The position numbers were made by a program, and so were the translations under genes. A stretch of DNA of 64,000 nt. Source: Spirochaetaceae bacterium. GTDB lineage: Bacteria > Spirochaetota > Leptospiria > Leptospirales > Leptonemataceae. Below are positions 1 through 9,065 of the stretch, piece by piece (position 1 is the first letter of the stretch; each line of letters begins with the position of its first letter). The stretch is taken from the NCBI GenBank assembly GCA_002730875.1, contig PCBI01000018.1, forward strand, positions 191,001 to 255,000, written 5' to 3'. The notes under the pieces are model-generated. The model was not told the DNA's origin. It ran no database searches and was given only the letters and a program-made list of their open reading frames with translations.

Positions 1-622
1 TGTTCCCATCCGGGATGCCGCCCTTCAGGAAGTGAGGGTAGAATTCTCGAAAACCGTTCATGATTGTATCGAATGGTAGATCTGCATGCACACCGCGATC
101 CTTAACGTACTCCATGAACCGGTTCCCTTTTTCATCGTAGGATTGAAACATTGCATCGGCGGTGCCATCGAACTCCAGAGGGGCCGCGCCGTATTTTTCG
201 CAAAGCTTCTTATCGAAGGTGGGGGTAGCTTTGATCCATTGGTCCAGATAGACTTCGGCAAAACCATGGAATGCAAATATCCGGGTTCCCAGTTTCTGGA
301 TAAACCTTTCGCTGGATAGATGGTTTACCACATCCGCAAGGCCGATCCGGGACGGGACTCCCACCGCCCGGGCCAGAGCAGCGAACAGTACAGCCTTGGG
401 GATGCAGTAATTTTGCTTCCTGCCAAGTATATAGCTGGCCCTATACTGTTCCCTTTTCAGTCCTACGCGATAGGGGTTGTATCCGATCTCATCTCGAACA
501 AAATAGTAAGCCTTCACCACTGCCTCGCGCTTTTCCAGACCGGCGAGACGATCTTGAACGAACTGCTGGATGGATGTCTCCTCAAAGTCCAGAAAGTATG
601 TAGGCTGCAGATACTGTTCCAT
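1..622 (-). CDS. Transglutaminase-like superfamily protein (3' end outside window)
   Basis: Reading leftward from an ATG at 622, an open frame runs to the window edge without a stop (207 residues seen). It shows the transglutaminase/papain-fold triad: Cys73 (in NYCIPKAV), followed by a segment typical of the family (AALARAVGVPSRIGLADVVNH), His119 (FAFHGFAEVYL) and Asp137 (KATPTFD). There is no signal peptide, so a cytoplasmic protein is likely. The family includes peptidases, acyltransferases and amidases, so the exact reaction is not known. An in-frame TAG lies five codons before the ATG, which fixes the start. A TTGACA hexamer (reverse complement of 651-656) lies upstream and could be a -35 element. 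The C-terminus is cut off by the window. Confidence 0.85.
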   Translation of the reverse strand, partial: MEQYLQPTYFLDFEETSIQQFVQDRLAGLEKREAVVKAYYFVRDEIGYNPYRVGLKREQYRASYILGRKQNYCIPKAVLFAALARAVGVPSRIGLADVVNHLSSERFIQKLGTRIFAFHGFAEVYLDQWIKATPTFDKKLCEKYGAAPLEFDGTADAMFQSYDEKGNRFMEYVKDRGVHADLPFDTIMNGFREFYPHFLKGGIPDGN

Positions 623-685
623 AACGCAGTGTTTCTAAGAGAAAGCCGCTTGTCAAGGCTTCGGTGCGGCAGGCCCTGTAGTGGA

Positions 686-1180
686 ATGACAAGTATTAGC
701 CATGGAAAAAGGCCCTCGCATCCCATTGCGCTGGCCCAATTGTTCGGAATGCGGTTTCTTTGCCTGGTCCTGCCGGCCCTGCCCGCGCTGGTGCAGTGCA
801 CGCCTTCCGGCCTTTCCATCGATGAGTCTTTTATGCCGGCGCCGATGCATAATAAGTCTGCGGCTCTATATATTCACATCAATAATGGAACCGATGAGTT
901 ACGGGTCCTGACTGCAGTCAGCAGTCCAATCGCAACCTCCGTGGAGGTTCATGAAACGGTGCAGGAGGATGGCCTGATGAAGATGCAGAGGCTTTCCCTT
1001 CTGGCATTACCGCCCCGTTCTATAACGGTGATGGAGCCCGGCGGTCTTCACATTATGTTGAAGGATCTGGATCGGCTACCGGTGTCCGGGGATGAAATAG
1101 AATTGACGCTTCACTTTCAGAACAGGACTACTATGACCATACGCGTTCCAGTGGTTTCCCCCGAGACCGTACTTGAATGA
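686..1180 (+). CDS. PCu(A)C-type copper chaperone lipoprotein
   Basis: Periplasmic copper chaperone of the PCu(A)C (DUF461) family, which delivers Cu(I) to the CuA/CuB centres of cytochrome oxidase, often together with Sco. The protein (164 aa from this start) contains the exact family signature H-x10-M-x21-H-x-M: His in VHETV, Met in MKM, then LHIM. The N-terminus is a signal peptide ending in LPALVQC, a lipobox-like site, so a membrane-anchored lipoprotein is likely. The open frame extends further upstream, but that part is antisense to the transglutaminase-like gene. ATG 686 gives a basic n-region before the hydrophobic stretch; ATG 749 is an alternative. The next gene starts 26 bases downstream and a Sco homologue follows it, supporting a copper role. 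Confidence 0.85.
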   Translation: MTSISHGKRPSHPIALAQLFGMRFLCLVLPALPALVQCTPSGLSIDESFMPAPMHNKSAALYIHINNGTDELRVLTAVSSPIATSVEVHETVQEDGLMKMQRLSLLALPPRSITVMEPGGLHIMLKDLDRLPVSGDEIELTLHFQNRTTMTIRVPVVSPETVLE

Positions 1181-1205
1181 TGTCCAGGAGATCAGGAAGA
1201 ATTCC

Positions 1206-2177
1206 ATGAGTAAGAGCAACAAGAAGAAAGGCAAGATCCTGGCCGGTGTAGTGATCGTAATCGGCGTAATGTATTTCGGAGTGAGCTGGTATTTTTCCAG
1301 CGTCCTGGTGGATTTTGAGCCCAGGCCTCTGGAAGAGGATCGCACAAACCTCAAGATCGAGAGTCCGGCGCAGTTTGGTCTGGAAGGAGCCCAGGATTTC
1401 GAACTGGAGTCCCAGGGCATATTGCTAAAAGGCTGGTTTTATCCGTCCGAGTCCGCCGGCAAATGCGCTATCGTGTATCATCATGGATTCACAGGCACTC
1501 GGTACGGCGGCATGAAATATGCCCCCATCTTCGCCAGGTACGGCTGCGATCAGCTCTTCTTTGATGCTCGCCGCCATGGAGAAAGCGGGGGGGATTTCGG
1601 CACTTTCGGATTTCATGAGAAGCAGGATCTCTTAAACGTAATAGACTGGCTCAAGAAAGAGCGAGGTCTGAAAGACTTGAACATTGGAATCATGGGCGAA
1701 AGCTTCGGCGCCGCCACCTCCTTGATGGCCGCGGGCTTTTCGGGTCGCGAATTCGCATTCATCGTGGCCGAATCGCCGTACAGAGATCTTCCGGGAATCG
1801 TGGTTCAGAGAGGCGAAGCGGATTATGGCCCGATTATACATCTTTTCATTCCCATGGCATTCTTCTTTGCCGAATGGCGGGCAGATTTCGATGCGGACCT
1901 GACCTCGGTGATAGCAAAAGCGGATCAGATCAAAACCCCTGTATTTCTGATCCATTCCAGGCAGGATACCTACACGGCTCCGGAGAATTCAGAGGCGGTG
2001 TATAAGTCCCTTTCCGGCCTTTCCGATGCGGAAAAAGGTATCTATTTTACGGATTGGAATGCCAAACATGCGCGATCCATCGATACAAACAGAGAAGTGT
2101 TCACCAATCAGGTAGAGACATTTCTGGATAAGATAGACGCAGGTAGGCGCCTAACCGGTACAGACACTACACCGTAG
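1206..2177 (+). CDS. Alpha/beta hydrolase with N-terminal membrane anchor
   Basis: A 323-residue alpha/beta-hydrolase of the prolyl-oligopeptidase/BAAT-like branch. Residues about 8-28 form one transmembrane helix (AGVVIVIGVMYFGVSWYF) after a Lys-rich start, so the catalytic domain probably faces the periplasm. Visible motifs: the oxyanion-region HHGFTGTR, the nucleophile elbow GESFG, an acid in HSRQDTY and a histidine in NAKHARS. The ATG at 1206 is chosen because AGGAAG lies just before it; an upstream TTG is in frame but overlaps the PCu(A)C gene. It sits between a copper chaperone and a Sco gene in the same direction, so co-transcription is likely, but nothing in the sequence shows a copper role. 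The substrate is unknown. Confidence 0.8.
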   Translation: MSKSNKKKGKILAGVVIVIGVMYFGVSWYFSSVLVDFEPRPLEEDRTNLKIESPAQFGLEGAQDFELESQGILLKGWFYPSESAGKCAIVYHHGFTGTRYGGMKYAPIFARYGCDQLFFDARRHGESGGDFGTFGFHEKQDLLNVIDWLKKERGLKDLNIGIMGESFGAATSLMAAGFSGREFAFIVAESPYRDLPGIVVQRGEADYGPIIHLFIPMAFFFAEWRADFDADLTSVIAKADQIKTPVFLIHSRQDTYTAPENSEAVYKSLSGLSDAEKGIYFTDWNAKHARSIDTNREVFTNQVETFLDKIDAGRRLTGTDTTP

Positions 2178-2321
2178 CGCCATAGACGGAAAGGCTACGG
2201 GATTTTGTAGCCGGAGATCTCTGCTCGGATTTTCATATGCGGAGAAATATCTACGCAAGTATCGAATCGGGATTGTATAGGCTGCACCAATTACCTGCGC
2301 CACAGGAAGCCAAAGGAAACC

Positions 2322-2957
2322 ATGACCAGAATGACAGCAAAACCCCGTATGAACGGCAATCCTTTCACGAAAATGCGAAGCAACGCTGGAACGGAGAATT
2401 GCAAGCGGCAAACAGGCCTGGTTGCGGCCCTCTTTTTGTTTCTGGTTTCAGGTCTTATGCTGGCATGCAAGCCATCTCCTCTCAAGGACCTGGGAAAGAT
2501 TGGCGCCTTTGACTTGAAGAATACGGAAGGCTCTAACGTGCAATGGCAGGAGTTTCGCGGAGCCCCTGCCTTTGTATTCTTCGGCTACACGTATTGTCCG
2601 GACTTCTGTCCCATGACAATGCACAAAGTAGAAAAGGCCTATACTGAGAGCGGTAAACCTTCCGATTGGCCGAGGCTCATCTTTATCAGCGTAGATCCGC
2701 AAAGGGATACGCCCGAGGCGCTGGACGATTACATGGCGAAGTTCTCCTTTCCCTCCCTCGCACTGACCGGAAGCGAACAGGACTTGCGCCAGGCGGCAAA
2801 GGCTTTCGGAGTAACTTTTTATCAGGACCCCAAAGACCCGGAATTAATGCAGCATTCACCCACGCTATTCGTTGTCGATGAAGACGGCCGCATACGGTAC
2901 CTCTTCAAGTTTTCACAGAAAGCGTCCGAGTTGCAGGAAATCGTCGAAGCCCTTTGA
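2322..2957 (+). CDS. SCO1/SenC family copper-binding lipoprotein
   Basis: Sco/SenC thioredoxin-fold protein (211 aa) that acts in assembling the CuA site of cytochrome c oxidase or in periplasmic thiol/copper chemistry. The Cu-binding pair CPDFC follows the FFGYTYCP strand, and the conserved histidine is in MQHSPTLFVVD near the C-terminus. The N-terminus has a basic stretch, a hydrophobic helix and a lipobox ending in MLACKP, so it is likely anchored to the inner membrane. ATG 2322 is supported by AAAGGA a few bases upstream (2313-2318). It follows the PCu(A)C chaperone and hydrolase in the same direction. A second, more divergent Sco lies at 56457-57206. Confidence 0.92.
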   Translation: MTRMTAKPRMNGNPFTKMRSNAGTENCKRQTGLVAALFLFLVSGLMLACKPSPLKDLGKIGAFDLKNTEGSNVQWQEFRGAPAFVFFGYTYCPDFCPMTMHKVEKAYTESGKPSDWPRLIFISVDPQRDTPEALDDYMAKFSFPSLALTGSEQDLRQAAKAFGVTFYQDPKDPELMQHSPTLFVVDEDGRIRYLFKFSQKASELQEIVEAL

Positions 2958-3006
2958 GCCCCGACTCCCCGTCCACTTTCGCGCTTTTGCATGGTCGGAC
3001 TCCAGA

Positions 3007-3098
3007 CCGGCCCATCGGGTAAGCCAGGTTCATTGGAAAAGGCGCCTTCATTGGGTAAGGCGGGTTCATTGGGTCAGGCGGGTTCAATCCATTCGCTG
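3007..3098. repeat. 18-bp tandem repeat between convergent genes
   Basis: About four imperfect copies of an 18-bp unit of the type GGCGGGTTCATTGGGTAA run from roughly 3007 into the 3' end of the cyclase gene at 3084. Copies read GCCAGGTTCATTGGAAAA, GGCGCCTTCATTGGGTAA, GGCGGGTTCATTGGGTCA and a truncated GGCGGGTTCAATCC. Read on the minus strand the array gives a six-residue repeat (MNPPDP, MNPPYP, MKAPFP), but no credible gene contains it. It separates the Sco and cyclase stop codons. Confidence 0.8.
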
Positions 3099-5126
3099 GA
3101 TATAAATCTCGGCTGCGCTATCCGCCGGGTTTTCCAGTAGCACTCGTCGCATATACTTCTTACATTCATCCGAGTTTCCCTGCAGGGCCGCTTCCACTCC
3201 TTTTTCGAAGTTCTCGCGGGTCAAGGCATGCAGATCCAGAATCCATTGCGGCTGCCCATCCAGAACTTCATACACCAGAAGAGGTTTCTCCTTTCCTTTC
3301 ACAAAAACGCGATCCAGCAGTCGGATGCTGTATCTGGACGCATCCTCCAGGGCCCGATAGAACTCATGGCTGATCAGAATAGGGCTGGTGTAGTCCCGTG
3401 TAAGTCGTTCAATCCTGGAAGCCGTGTTTACGGCATCCGAAATGACAGTGGATTCCATTCGATCCTCGGAACCAATGGTGCCCAGCATGAGGCGGCCATA
3501 ATGGAGTCCTATACCAACGCGAATGGGGTCAAAGCCCTGCTTTTGCCGATGCTGATTGTAGAGCCGCACCTCTTTGTGAATCCCGATGGCGGCCTTGAGC
3601 GCCTGCTCCGGGGGTCCGGAGAACAGGGCCATAATCGCATCGCCGATGTATTTATCCACAAAGCCGCCGGCTTCGGTTATGCAGGGTACTACTCGTTTCA
3701 GATACGAATTCAGAAACTGAAAGTTTTCCTCCGGGCTCATTCTTTCGGAAAGGTTGGTGAAAGCTCGGATATCGGTGAAAAGAATGCTCATTTCCGCTTC
3801 TGTTTGATCCCCCAGCCGAACGTCCCGAATGTCGGTGCGATTCAAATGATTCAGGAAGTCTGTCGGAACAAACCGGGCATAGGCCCGATTGGTTTCCAGT
3901 AGCGTATTGCTCAAACTTCGTGTCTGGCGGAATGCCATGGAAAACACCCTGGCCAGCAGATAGGACTGGGTGAGCAGAAAAATGATCAGTCCGAATCCAG
4001 CCAGATTACCCATGGTCGTTATGTACACTTCGCTGGCATATAGCATGTCATGGATGGCCGACAATGCGAAAATAGTGCCTCCGAAAAAGGAAGCCAGGGC
4101 TCCTGGATCCTTTCGCAGGATTGCGCGCATCCAGAGCGTTATGCCCGCTACCAGACATATGGCAAAGTATCCAAAGAAATAGACCAGCGTATGCGAATAG
4201 ACGCCCACCGGAAAAAAGAGCACCAGCAAAGAAAAGATGGCCGCCGGAGCCCAGATGAATACGGGAACAACCCTTTTGTAAGGATCGTTCAACGCCAGCA
4301 GGAGGAAATGCACAAAGGCCGGCACCGCCAGATAGAAGGACAGGAACTCCAGCTTTCGCATCCATTCGAAGCTAACGCCTGGATACAGAAACTCCACTAT
4401 ATGTTCGCCGGTGGCGGCCACCCGCACCGCAATGATCATACAAACGAAGGCAAAGGCCAGGGAGGCCAGGTCCTCGTTTCGGGAAAGAAAAAGCGCGATA
4501 TGATACAGGCCAATGGCAATGATCGCGGCCACGGTGAAGACGTCAAAGATCAGCCGCAGGAGCCAGAGTCGGCGAATGTCCTCCTGCGAACCCAGAAAAA
4601 AAGGATTCCACATTCCGCCGCTCCGGTCTGTGAAGTTGGAGACTTCTACCCTGATAGTCAGCTTTCCGTCTTCGCTTAACGATTCGGGGATGTTCAGAGG
4701 CTCAATGAAGAAAGCCGCTCTGTGGGTTCTGGAATCCCGGCCCACCTGCCCGGAGCGTCCCAGAGATACTTCATCCACAAATACTTCCCAGGCGGTTCCC
4801 TGCCGGGAGCTGTACAATGCCAGCGGACCCGCATCCGGCGGAACAAGTACGGTTAGCTCGTAGCTCCCACGACCATACGAAGGATACTTTCCTTCCTTCC
4901 ATTTCTGATTATTCCAGGCGCCAGGCACAGTAAGCGCAGTGGCTTCGCCGCCGTTCCAGCGAAATTTCCAGGGGCCGTCCAGCATAATTGGGTCGGATAA
5001 TCTGTCGCCAGCAGACAGATCGCGGATGAGGCCCCGCTTCTCATCCGGCTTCGGGCGCTCACAGCTGGTTCCCAGAAGGCCGCCCAGAACCAGGACCAGG
5101 GAGAATGTAAAGAGTCTTGATCTCAT
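3084..5126 (-). CDS. 7TM-DISM receptor adenylate cyclase (class III)
   Basis: A 680-residue membrane receptor cyclase. Order: signal peptide ending near LLGTSC (possible lipobox); an extracytoplasmic jelly-roll-like region (about 30-185, with FRWNGGE and LTVPGAWNN); seven hydrophobic segments (about 190-400), the 7TMR-DISM layout; then a class III nucleotide cyclase domain from about residue 445. The catalytic residues are present: metal-binding Asp452 (LFTDIRAF) and Asp496 (YIGDAIMAL), Lys492 (VDKYIGD), Asp564, Asn567 and Arg571 (VISDAVNTASR). The Lys/Asp pair points to ATP, so cAMP is the expected product. It is transcribed toward the Sco gene. A paralogue with the same architecture is at 48693-50549. 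The ligand is unknown. Confidence 0.92.
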   Translation of the reverse strand: MRSRLFTFSLVLVLGGLLGTSCERPKPDEKRGLIRDLSAGDRLSDPIMLDGPWKFRWNGGEATALTVPGAWNNQKWKEGKYPSYGRGSYELTVLVPPDAGPLALYSSRQGTAWEVFVDEVSLGRSGQVGRDSRTHRAAFFIEPLNIPESLSEDGKLTIRVEVSNFTDRSGGMWNPFFLGSQEDIRRLWLLRLIFDVFTVAAIIAIGLYHIALFLSRNEDLASLAFAFVCMIIAVRVAATGEHIVEFLYPGVSFEWMRKLEFLSFYLAVPAFVHFLLLALNDPYKRVVPVFIWAPAAIFSLLVLFFPVGVYSHTLVYFFGYFAICLVAGITLWMRAILRKDPGALASFFGGTIFALSAIHDMLYASEVYITTMGNLAGFGLIIFLLTQSYLLARVFSMAFRQTRSLSNTLLETNRAYARFVPTDFLNHLNRTDIRDVRLGDQTEAEMSILFTDIRAFTNLSERMSPEENFQFLNSYLKRVVPCITEAGGFVDKYIGDAIMALFSGPPEQALKAAIGIHKEVRLYNQHRQKQGFDPIRVGIGLHYGRLMLGTIGSEDRMESTVISDAVNTASRIERLTRDYTSPILISHEFYRALEDASRYSIRLLDRVFVKGKEKPLLVYEVLDGQPQWILDLHALTRENFEKGVEAALQGNSDECKKYMRRVLLENPADSAAEIYIQRMD

Positions 5127-5319
5127 TGGTGATGCTTCCTCATAGCAAGTTCTGCGCTATAGACAGAGGTAACTCCCGGCGGAAAGCGGGAGTCTGACAG
5201 GGGCCGGGGGCCGGCAGAGTCGACCTGCAAGGCCCGGCCAAAGCCCGGCGGATCTGAACCACCGGGTCGGAACGATTCGGGCTTTCCGGGCAAAGAAGTT
5301 CGGTGCAGTGGGCTTACAA

Positions 5320-5685
5320 TCAGCGACTGTAGGTATGACCGTAGACTGTTGTCTTCATGGGAGTAATGATGATCGGAATGACGATCACTCCCAGAAGACC
5401 CATGCAGTAGTTCTCGGCATCAACCGAGGAAATCTCGTAGCGACTGGCGCCGGTTTCCCGGGCTTTCTCCGTGAATGCCTTTACACTGCCTTCCATGGAA
5501 GCGTCGCCCCAGAGCGGCAGATAGCCGCAGCCCAGGTGAAGTGCATAACTTGTCGTGGCCTGAAAAGTGGCAGGCCGCCCGCCGGGCGTAGAAAGCCCGC
5601 TGGTATTCCAGCCCCGGTCCACTGTAACACAACCGACAAACAAAAAGATGAGAATTGCACAAAGGCTCCAGAATCTAATCAGCAT
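5320..5685 (-). CDS. Small lipoprotein of unknown function
   Basis: A 121-residue protein with a signal peptide and a clear lipobox (LFVGC, Cys about 19). The mature part has two small hydrophobic Gly/Cys-containing stretches (LHLGCGYLPLWGDAS and a C-terminal one rich in Ile/Val/Pro). A segment such as GDASMEGSV..GASRYEISSVDAENY is weakly reminiscent of the TRL-like lipoprotein family seen in Leptospira, but this is not certain. It lies between the receptor cyclase (upstream start at 5126, same strand) and the thiolase terminator, and appears to be its own transcription unit. Function unknown. Confidence 0.65.
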   Translation of the reverse strand: MLIRFWSLCAILIFLFVGCVTVDRGWNTSGLSTPGGRPATFQATTSYALHLGCGYLPLWGDASMEGSVKAFTEKARETGASRYEISSVDAENYCMGLLGVIVIPIIITPMKTTVYGHTYSR

Positions 5686-5720
5686 AGCACATACGATAGG
5701 AACTGTTTACGGAAGCCAAA

Positions 5721-5752
5721 TAAAAAATGCCAGCCCGAAGGCTGGCATTTCA
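5721..5752 (-). terminator. Rho-independent terminator of the thiolase gene
   Basis: A perfect 11-bp stem AAATGCCAGCC (5725-5735) and GGCTGGCATTT (5740-5750) closes a CGAA loop, which is a UUCG tetraloop on the minus strand. In the minus-strand direction the stem runs into a T-rich tract (5721-5727). It lies 22 bases after the thiolase stop codon at 5775. Confidence 0.93.
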
Positions 5753-5774
5753 GAAAACGAAAAGGTCTGGCGGA

Positions 5775-7052
5775 TTATTCGCCTTTGCCGATTACGAAAG
5801 TCATGTTGGTGGTGGCGCTTCCGCCGATGTTCAGCATGATCCCGTTTTTGGCTCCGTCCACTTGATAGTCGCCGGCCTGTCCGGTTACCTGCTTGGTCAA
5901 ATCCAGCGCCATACGAACGCCGGATGCCCCTACCGGATGCCCTGCTCCAATAAGCCCGCCGGACGGATTGATGGGCTTTTTGCCGGTGAAATCGATCTTG
6001 CCGTCTTCAATGGCCTGATACTCTTCCCCGGGGCCGCTAATTCCAAAAGCAGAGATGGCCGCATATTCGCTGGAAGTGAAGCAATCATGAGTTTCGATTA
6101 CGTCGATCTGATCGATGTCCAGTTTAGCCCGATCATACGCTTCTTTAACCGCCTTTCGCGTCCAGGGCAACAGATAGGGATCGTCCTTGGACTCTTCCAT
6201 TTTCTTATCAAAGAGAATGGGAGCCACTCGATGTCCCCAGCCCTTGATCACGGCGTAATCGGACATTTTCTTGCCCTTTCGCGCCGCGAAGTCTTTTGCA
6301 TATCCGGGGTTGGCCACGACCAGCAGGGCAGCGCCGTCAGTAACCTGCGAGCAGTCGGTGATGGCCAGCACGCCACCCACTTCGGCGTTGAAATCGCCGC
6401 CGCGGGTTTTTGCATGGTCGCCGCTCATGTACCAGCTTCGGGTTTGCGCTTTGGGGTTCTTTTTGGCGTTCGCGTAGTTGATTCGCGAAATCTCGCCCAG
6501 GTCATCCATGATGCGAGATTCGCCGATGGTTTTTCCGTATCTTTGCAGAATGTTATCCGCCAGGCGTCCAAACAGTTTGGGGAAAGGGAACTGAATTCCT
6601 TTGGCTTCTTTTTCGTAGTAAGCTGCTGTTCCCAGGAAATCTCCGCCCACGGCCGAGCTTACAGTCTTCATTACTTCGATTCCCACAACCACGGCCACAT
6701 CATAGTCCCCGGCACGGAGTTTTGTATGGGCCGCATCCAGAGCAACGGAACCCGATGCACAGGCGGCCTCATAGCGAGCGCCCGGTACGCCATAAAAAGC
6801 AGGATGAACTTCAGTAAGGAAAGCCCCCAGGTGCCCCTGGCTTGCGTATTGCTCCGCATCGAAGTTACCTACGAATACGGCAATTCGGTTCTCTTGATTG
6901 AGTTTCTTAATTTCTTCGTAATCCAGACCGGCCTGCGCCAGTCCATCTTCCACAACTTCACGCATCATGGACATGAAGGTCTTACCTTCTTTGCTCCAGT
7001 TTCGAGCGAAATCCGTCTGGGCTCCTCCCAGAATTACACTTTGATCTGACAT
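5775..7052 (-). CDS. SCP2-type thiolase (acetyl-CoA C-acyltransferase)
   Basis: A 425-residue thiolase of the SCP-x/SCP2 branch, which cleaves 3-ketoacyl-CoA with CoA (beta-oxidation) or condenses acyl-CoAs. The nucleophilic Cys is present in AACASGS, the HDCF motif typical of SCP2-thiolases is in [10 protein letters not shown], and [17 protein letters not shown] carries the active-site His. The second Cys of classical thiolases is replaced in the last motif (NIGGSATTN), as is usual for the SCP2 branch. No signal peptide; cytoplasmic. The gene appears monocistronic: a strong terminator follows it and 275 bases without a gene precede it. It is a useful active reference for the two nucleophile-less homologues at 14418 and 15702. 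Confidence 0.93.
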   Translation of the reverse strand: MSDQSVILGGAQTDFARNWSKEGKTFMSMMREVVEDGLAQAGLDYEEIKKLNQENRIAVFVGNFDAEQYASQGHLGAFLTEVHPAFYGVPGARYEAACASGSVALDAAHTKLRAGDYDVAVVVGIEVMKTVSSAVGGDFLGTAAYYEKEAKGIQFPFPKLFGRLADNILQRYGKTIGESRIMDDLGEISRINYANAKKNPKAQTRSWYMSGDHAKTRGGDFNAEVGGVLAITDCSQVTDGAALLVVANPGYAKDFAARKGKKMSDYAVIKGWGHRVAPILFDKKMEESKDDPYLLPWTRKAVKEAYDRAKLDIDQIDVIETHDCFTSSEYAAISAFGISGPGEEYQAIEDGKIDFTGKKPINPSGGLIGAGHPVGASGVRMALDLTKQVTGQAGDYQVDGAKNGIMLNIGGSATTNMTFVIGKGE

Positions 7053-7327
7053 AAATGCTACTCCTTTCTTTTACTGGCGCGCCCGCCCCGATTCAGGCAA
7101 CGGACACCCACTCCGGCGACCAGTCTTTCCGGCGCTGATGGCACGGTTTTTCCGAATCCTGCCGGACAATCGGACCGGAACCCGACCGTTGACCGGCGTA
7201 TTTCCAGAAAACCAGGTGAATGGCCCACCGACCATTAGCAATCCGGAACCGCTGAAACAGTTTTTTTACCGGTTCATGTGAGGCAAGAACAGTTTGGCTC
7301 GGACCCGCCCTCGATTAGCCTTCCCCT

Positions 7328-8320
7328 TTAGAGCTCCTTGCCGCCGGCGGTCCAATAGCCTATGGCATCGCAGCCCCGCACCGGATCTATCATCTCGGGC
7401 AGCCATTTCTGCACCGCTTCGCAGTTCTCCGGGGACTGAGCCAGGATCTTATAATCGGCGCCATCGGTGATATACAGATACTGAAGATCGGGATCGTCGC
7501 CCTCCCGGCGGTCCATGGGCAATGCGGCGGGCACCACAGATCGAATCTCCGGAATCCAGTCCGGTCCTCGTTTTCCCTTGGTGCTGAATCTCTGGCCGCT
7601 GGACCCGGGGTAGCTTCCCCGGGTCTGATTGAAGGTTTCCAGACCAATCCGGATCTTGATCAAGTCTTCCACTCTGAGAAAGTCAGATCGAGAGTCCGAA
7701 GCCAGTCCCTCCATTTTGCTGAAAGTAGCCGGATCCAGAACCGACTTCAATGGCTGCAGATGCTTTCTATAGAATTTCTGCTCGGGCTGGTCCTTGTAGA
7801 TTCGGTAACCGGCAAAGGCGGTGAGTAAGAGAACAGAAAGGGAAATATAGCCGATACGGCGCAGGCGGGACAAATACTTGTCCTCGGCGGTGCCAAAGCT
7901 ACTCCGGAACGACTTCCAGGATTGCTCCAGAAAGTCCAGCCGAGCATTTGCCTGTTTCAGAGCTTCGGACAAATGATGTGACTTTTCCCCGGACTCGGCA
8001 TGGAACGAATGCAAGGAATCCAGATTGGCCGGATTGGCCGGTCTGAGTCGGCTCTTGAGGGAAGCGAGCCATCCTGCCGAGGTTTCCGGGGCCGGCACTT
8101 TCATTTCCTGCATCCGTTGCCCCAGGTGTTCCAGATCCTTTTCTAAATACTCCGCCAGTAAACGGCTGTCCCGCAGGGATGAGTCCGCCAGAAGCTCCAC
8201 AGATTCCAGGCGCTGGCGGGCCTGCAACAGATGGGAATCCATTTCTTCTCGAGTGGACTTGAGATGCTTCTCGGAGGAGCTGAGCTCCGGGTATCCCGGT
8301 AGGTTTCTGAGAATCTGCAT
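7328..8320 (-). CDS. Coiled-coil membrane protein with pseudopilin-like C-terminal domain
   Basis: A 330-residue protein of no named family that I recognise. Residues about 14-170 are Glu/Leu/Gln/Lys-rich and predicted helical, probably coiled coil. One transmembrane helix follows at about 177-196 (IGYISLSVLLLTAFAGYRIY). The C-terminal 130 residues resemble the globular part of GspG-type pseudopilins: a helix (IKIRIGLETFNQTRGSYPGS), a DWIPEI segment, and a beta region with LQYLYITDGADYKILAQSP, ending in GYWTAGGKEL. The prepilin peptidase motif and N-terminal pilin helix are absent. The pilin resemblance is by pattern only. It is divergent from the DUF2141 gene at 8409. Confidence 0.72.
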   Translation of the reverse strand: MQILRNLPGYPELSSSEKHLKSTREEMDSHLLQARQRLESVELLADSSLRDSRLLAEYLEKDLEHLGQRMQEMKVPAPETSAGWLASLKSRLRPANPANLDSLHSFHAESGEKSHHLSEALKQANARLDFLEQSWKSFRSSFGTAEDKYLSRLRRIGYISLSVLLLTAFAGYRIYKDQPEQKFYRKHLQPLKSVLDPATFSKMEGLASDSRSDFLRVEDLIKIRIGLETFNQTRGSYPGSSGQRFSTKGKRGPDWIPEIRSVVPAALPMDRREGDDPDLQYLYITDGADYKILAQSPENCEAVQKWLPEMIDPVRGCDAIGYWTAGGKEL

Positions 8321-8408
8321 ATTTGTAGACAGTTGCTTTCGGTGGCGCTGTCATCTATCTTTTCCGTGACGCCATCGGATTGTAACAATTCTGCCACTAG
8401 ATGATGGC

Positions 8409-8867
8409 ATGGGAATTCGAAAGCTGATTTTTCTCCTGACCCTTGCTCTTGGTCCGGCCGCTCTGATTACGAGCCTCGGCGGAGCGGAAAAGGAAGGTAC
8501 ACTCTACGTACATGTGCATGGATTGCGAAACCAGGACGGTATTGCCGGCGCTCTGCTGTTTCGATCCCACCAGGGCTTCCCGGACACCAAAGCGCTGGCC
8601 TACCGTATGGCCGGAGCGCGCATAAAAGGAACCAGCGCCACGATCCAATTCAGCAACCTGCCCCCCGGCAACTATGCGCTTTCGGTGATCCACGATGAGA
8701 ACGAAAACCGGCGGATGGATAAGAATCTGATCAGCCTGCCCAAAGAAGGATTTGGCTTCTCCAATAATCCGGCCACGGGTATGAGCCTGCCTCAATTCGA
8801 GCAGTCCCGATTCTACGTGGATTCCGATAAGGACACCCACATCCACATAAACATTCGCTATCTCTAG
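8409..8867 (+). CDS. DUF2141 family secreted protein
   Basis: A 152-residue secreted protein with an N-terminal signal peptide (LIFLLTLALGPAALITSLGGA). The mature part fits DUF2141: LYVHVHGLRNQDGIAGALLF near the start, FSNLPPGNYALSVIHDENEN in the middle, and FGFSNNP near the end; these are the family's most recognisable blocks. The fold is a small beta-sandwich and the role is unknown; homologues are often periplasmic or outer-membrane associated. The ATG at 8409 is used. The gene is divergent from the coiled-coil protein, with an 88-bp shared region holding the small palindrome TTGTAACAA. Confidence 0.85.
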   Translation: MGIRKLIFLLTLALGPAALITSLGGAEKEGTLYVHVHGLRNQDGIAGALLFRSHQGFPDTKALAYRMAGARIKGTSATIQFSNLPPGNYALSVIHDENENRRMDKNLISLPKEGFGFSNNPATGMSLPQFEQSRFYVDSDKDTHIHINIRYL

Positions 8868-9065
8868 TAATCATTCCGGAGATAACCGCGGCAAGGATTC
8901 CCTGGTTACGCTGAACTACGCCGGGCCCCTCCAGGAAGGACACCGGAACCCGCGACCAGGATTCGGGCTCCGGTAGGTCCCATTTTCCCCCCTCGAACCC
9001 GAAATAATCCAAAAACCACTTGCGCTCCCCTTCCAGACCGTAAAAGCCTAAGAAACAAACAAAAC

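Noticed and set aside
320..685. Long plus-strand open frame extending the PCu(A)C gene upstream
   Set aside because: It is antisense to the transglutaminase-like gene, has no family match and lies before a normal signal peptide.
2905..3087. Minus-strand open frame with a repeated MNPPYP-type peptide
   Set aside because: Overlaps the end of the Sco gene, results from the 18-bp DNA repeat and has no start signal.
5727..7049. 440-residue plus-strand open frame
   Set aside because: It mirrors the thiolase gene on the other strand, which has complete catalytic motifs; the plus-strand protein has none.
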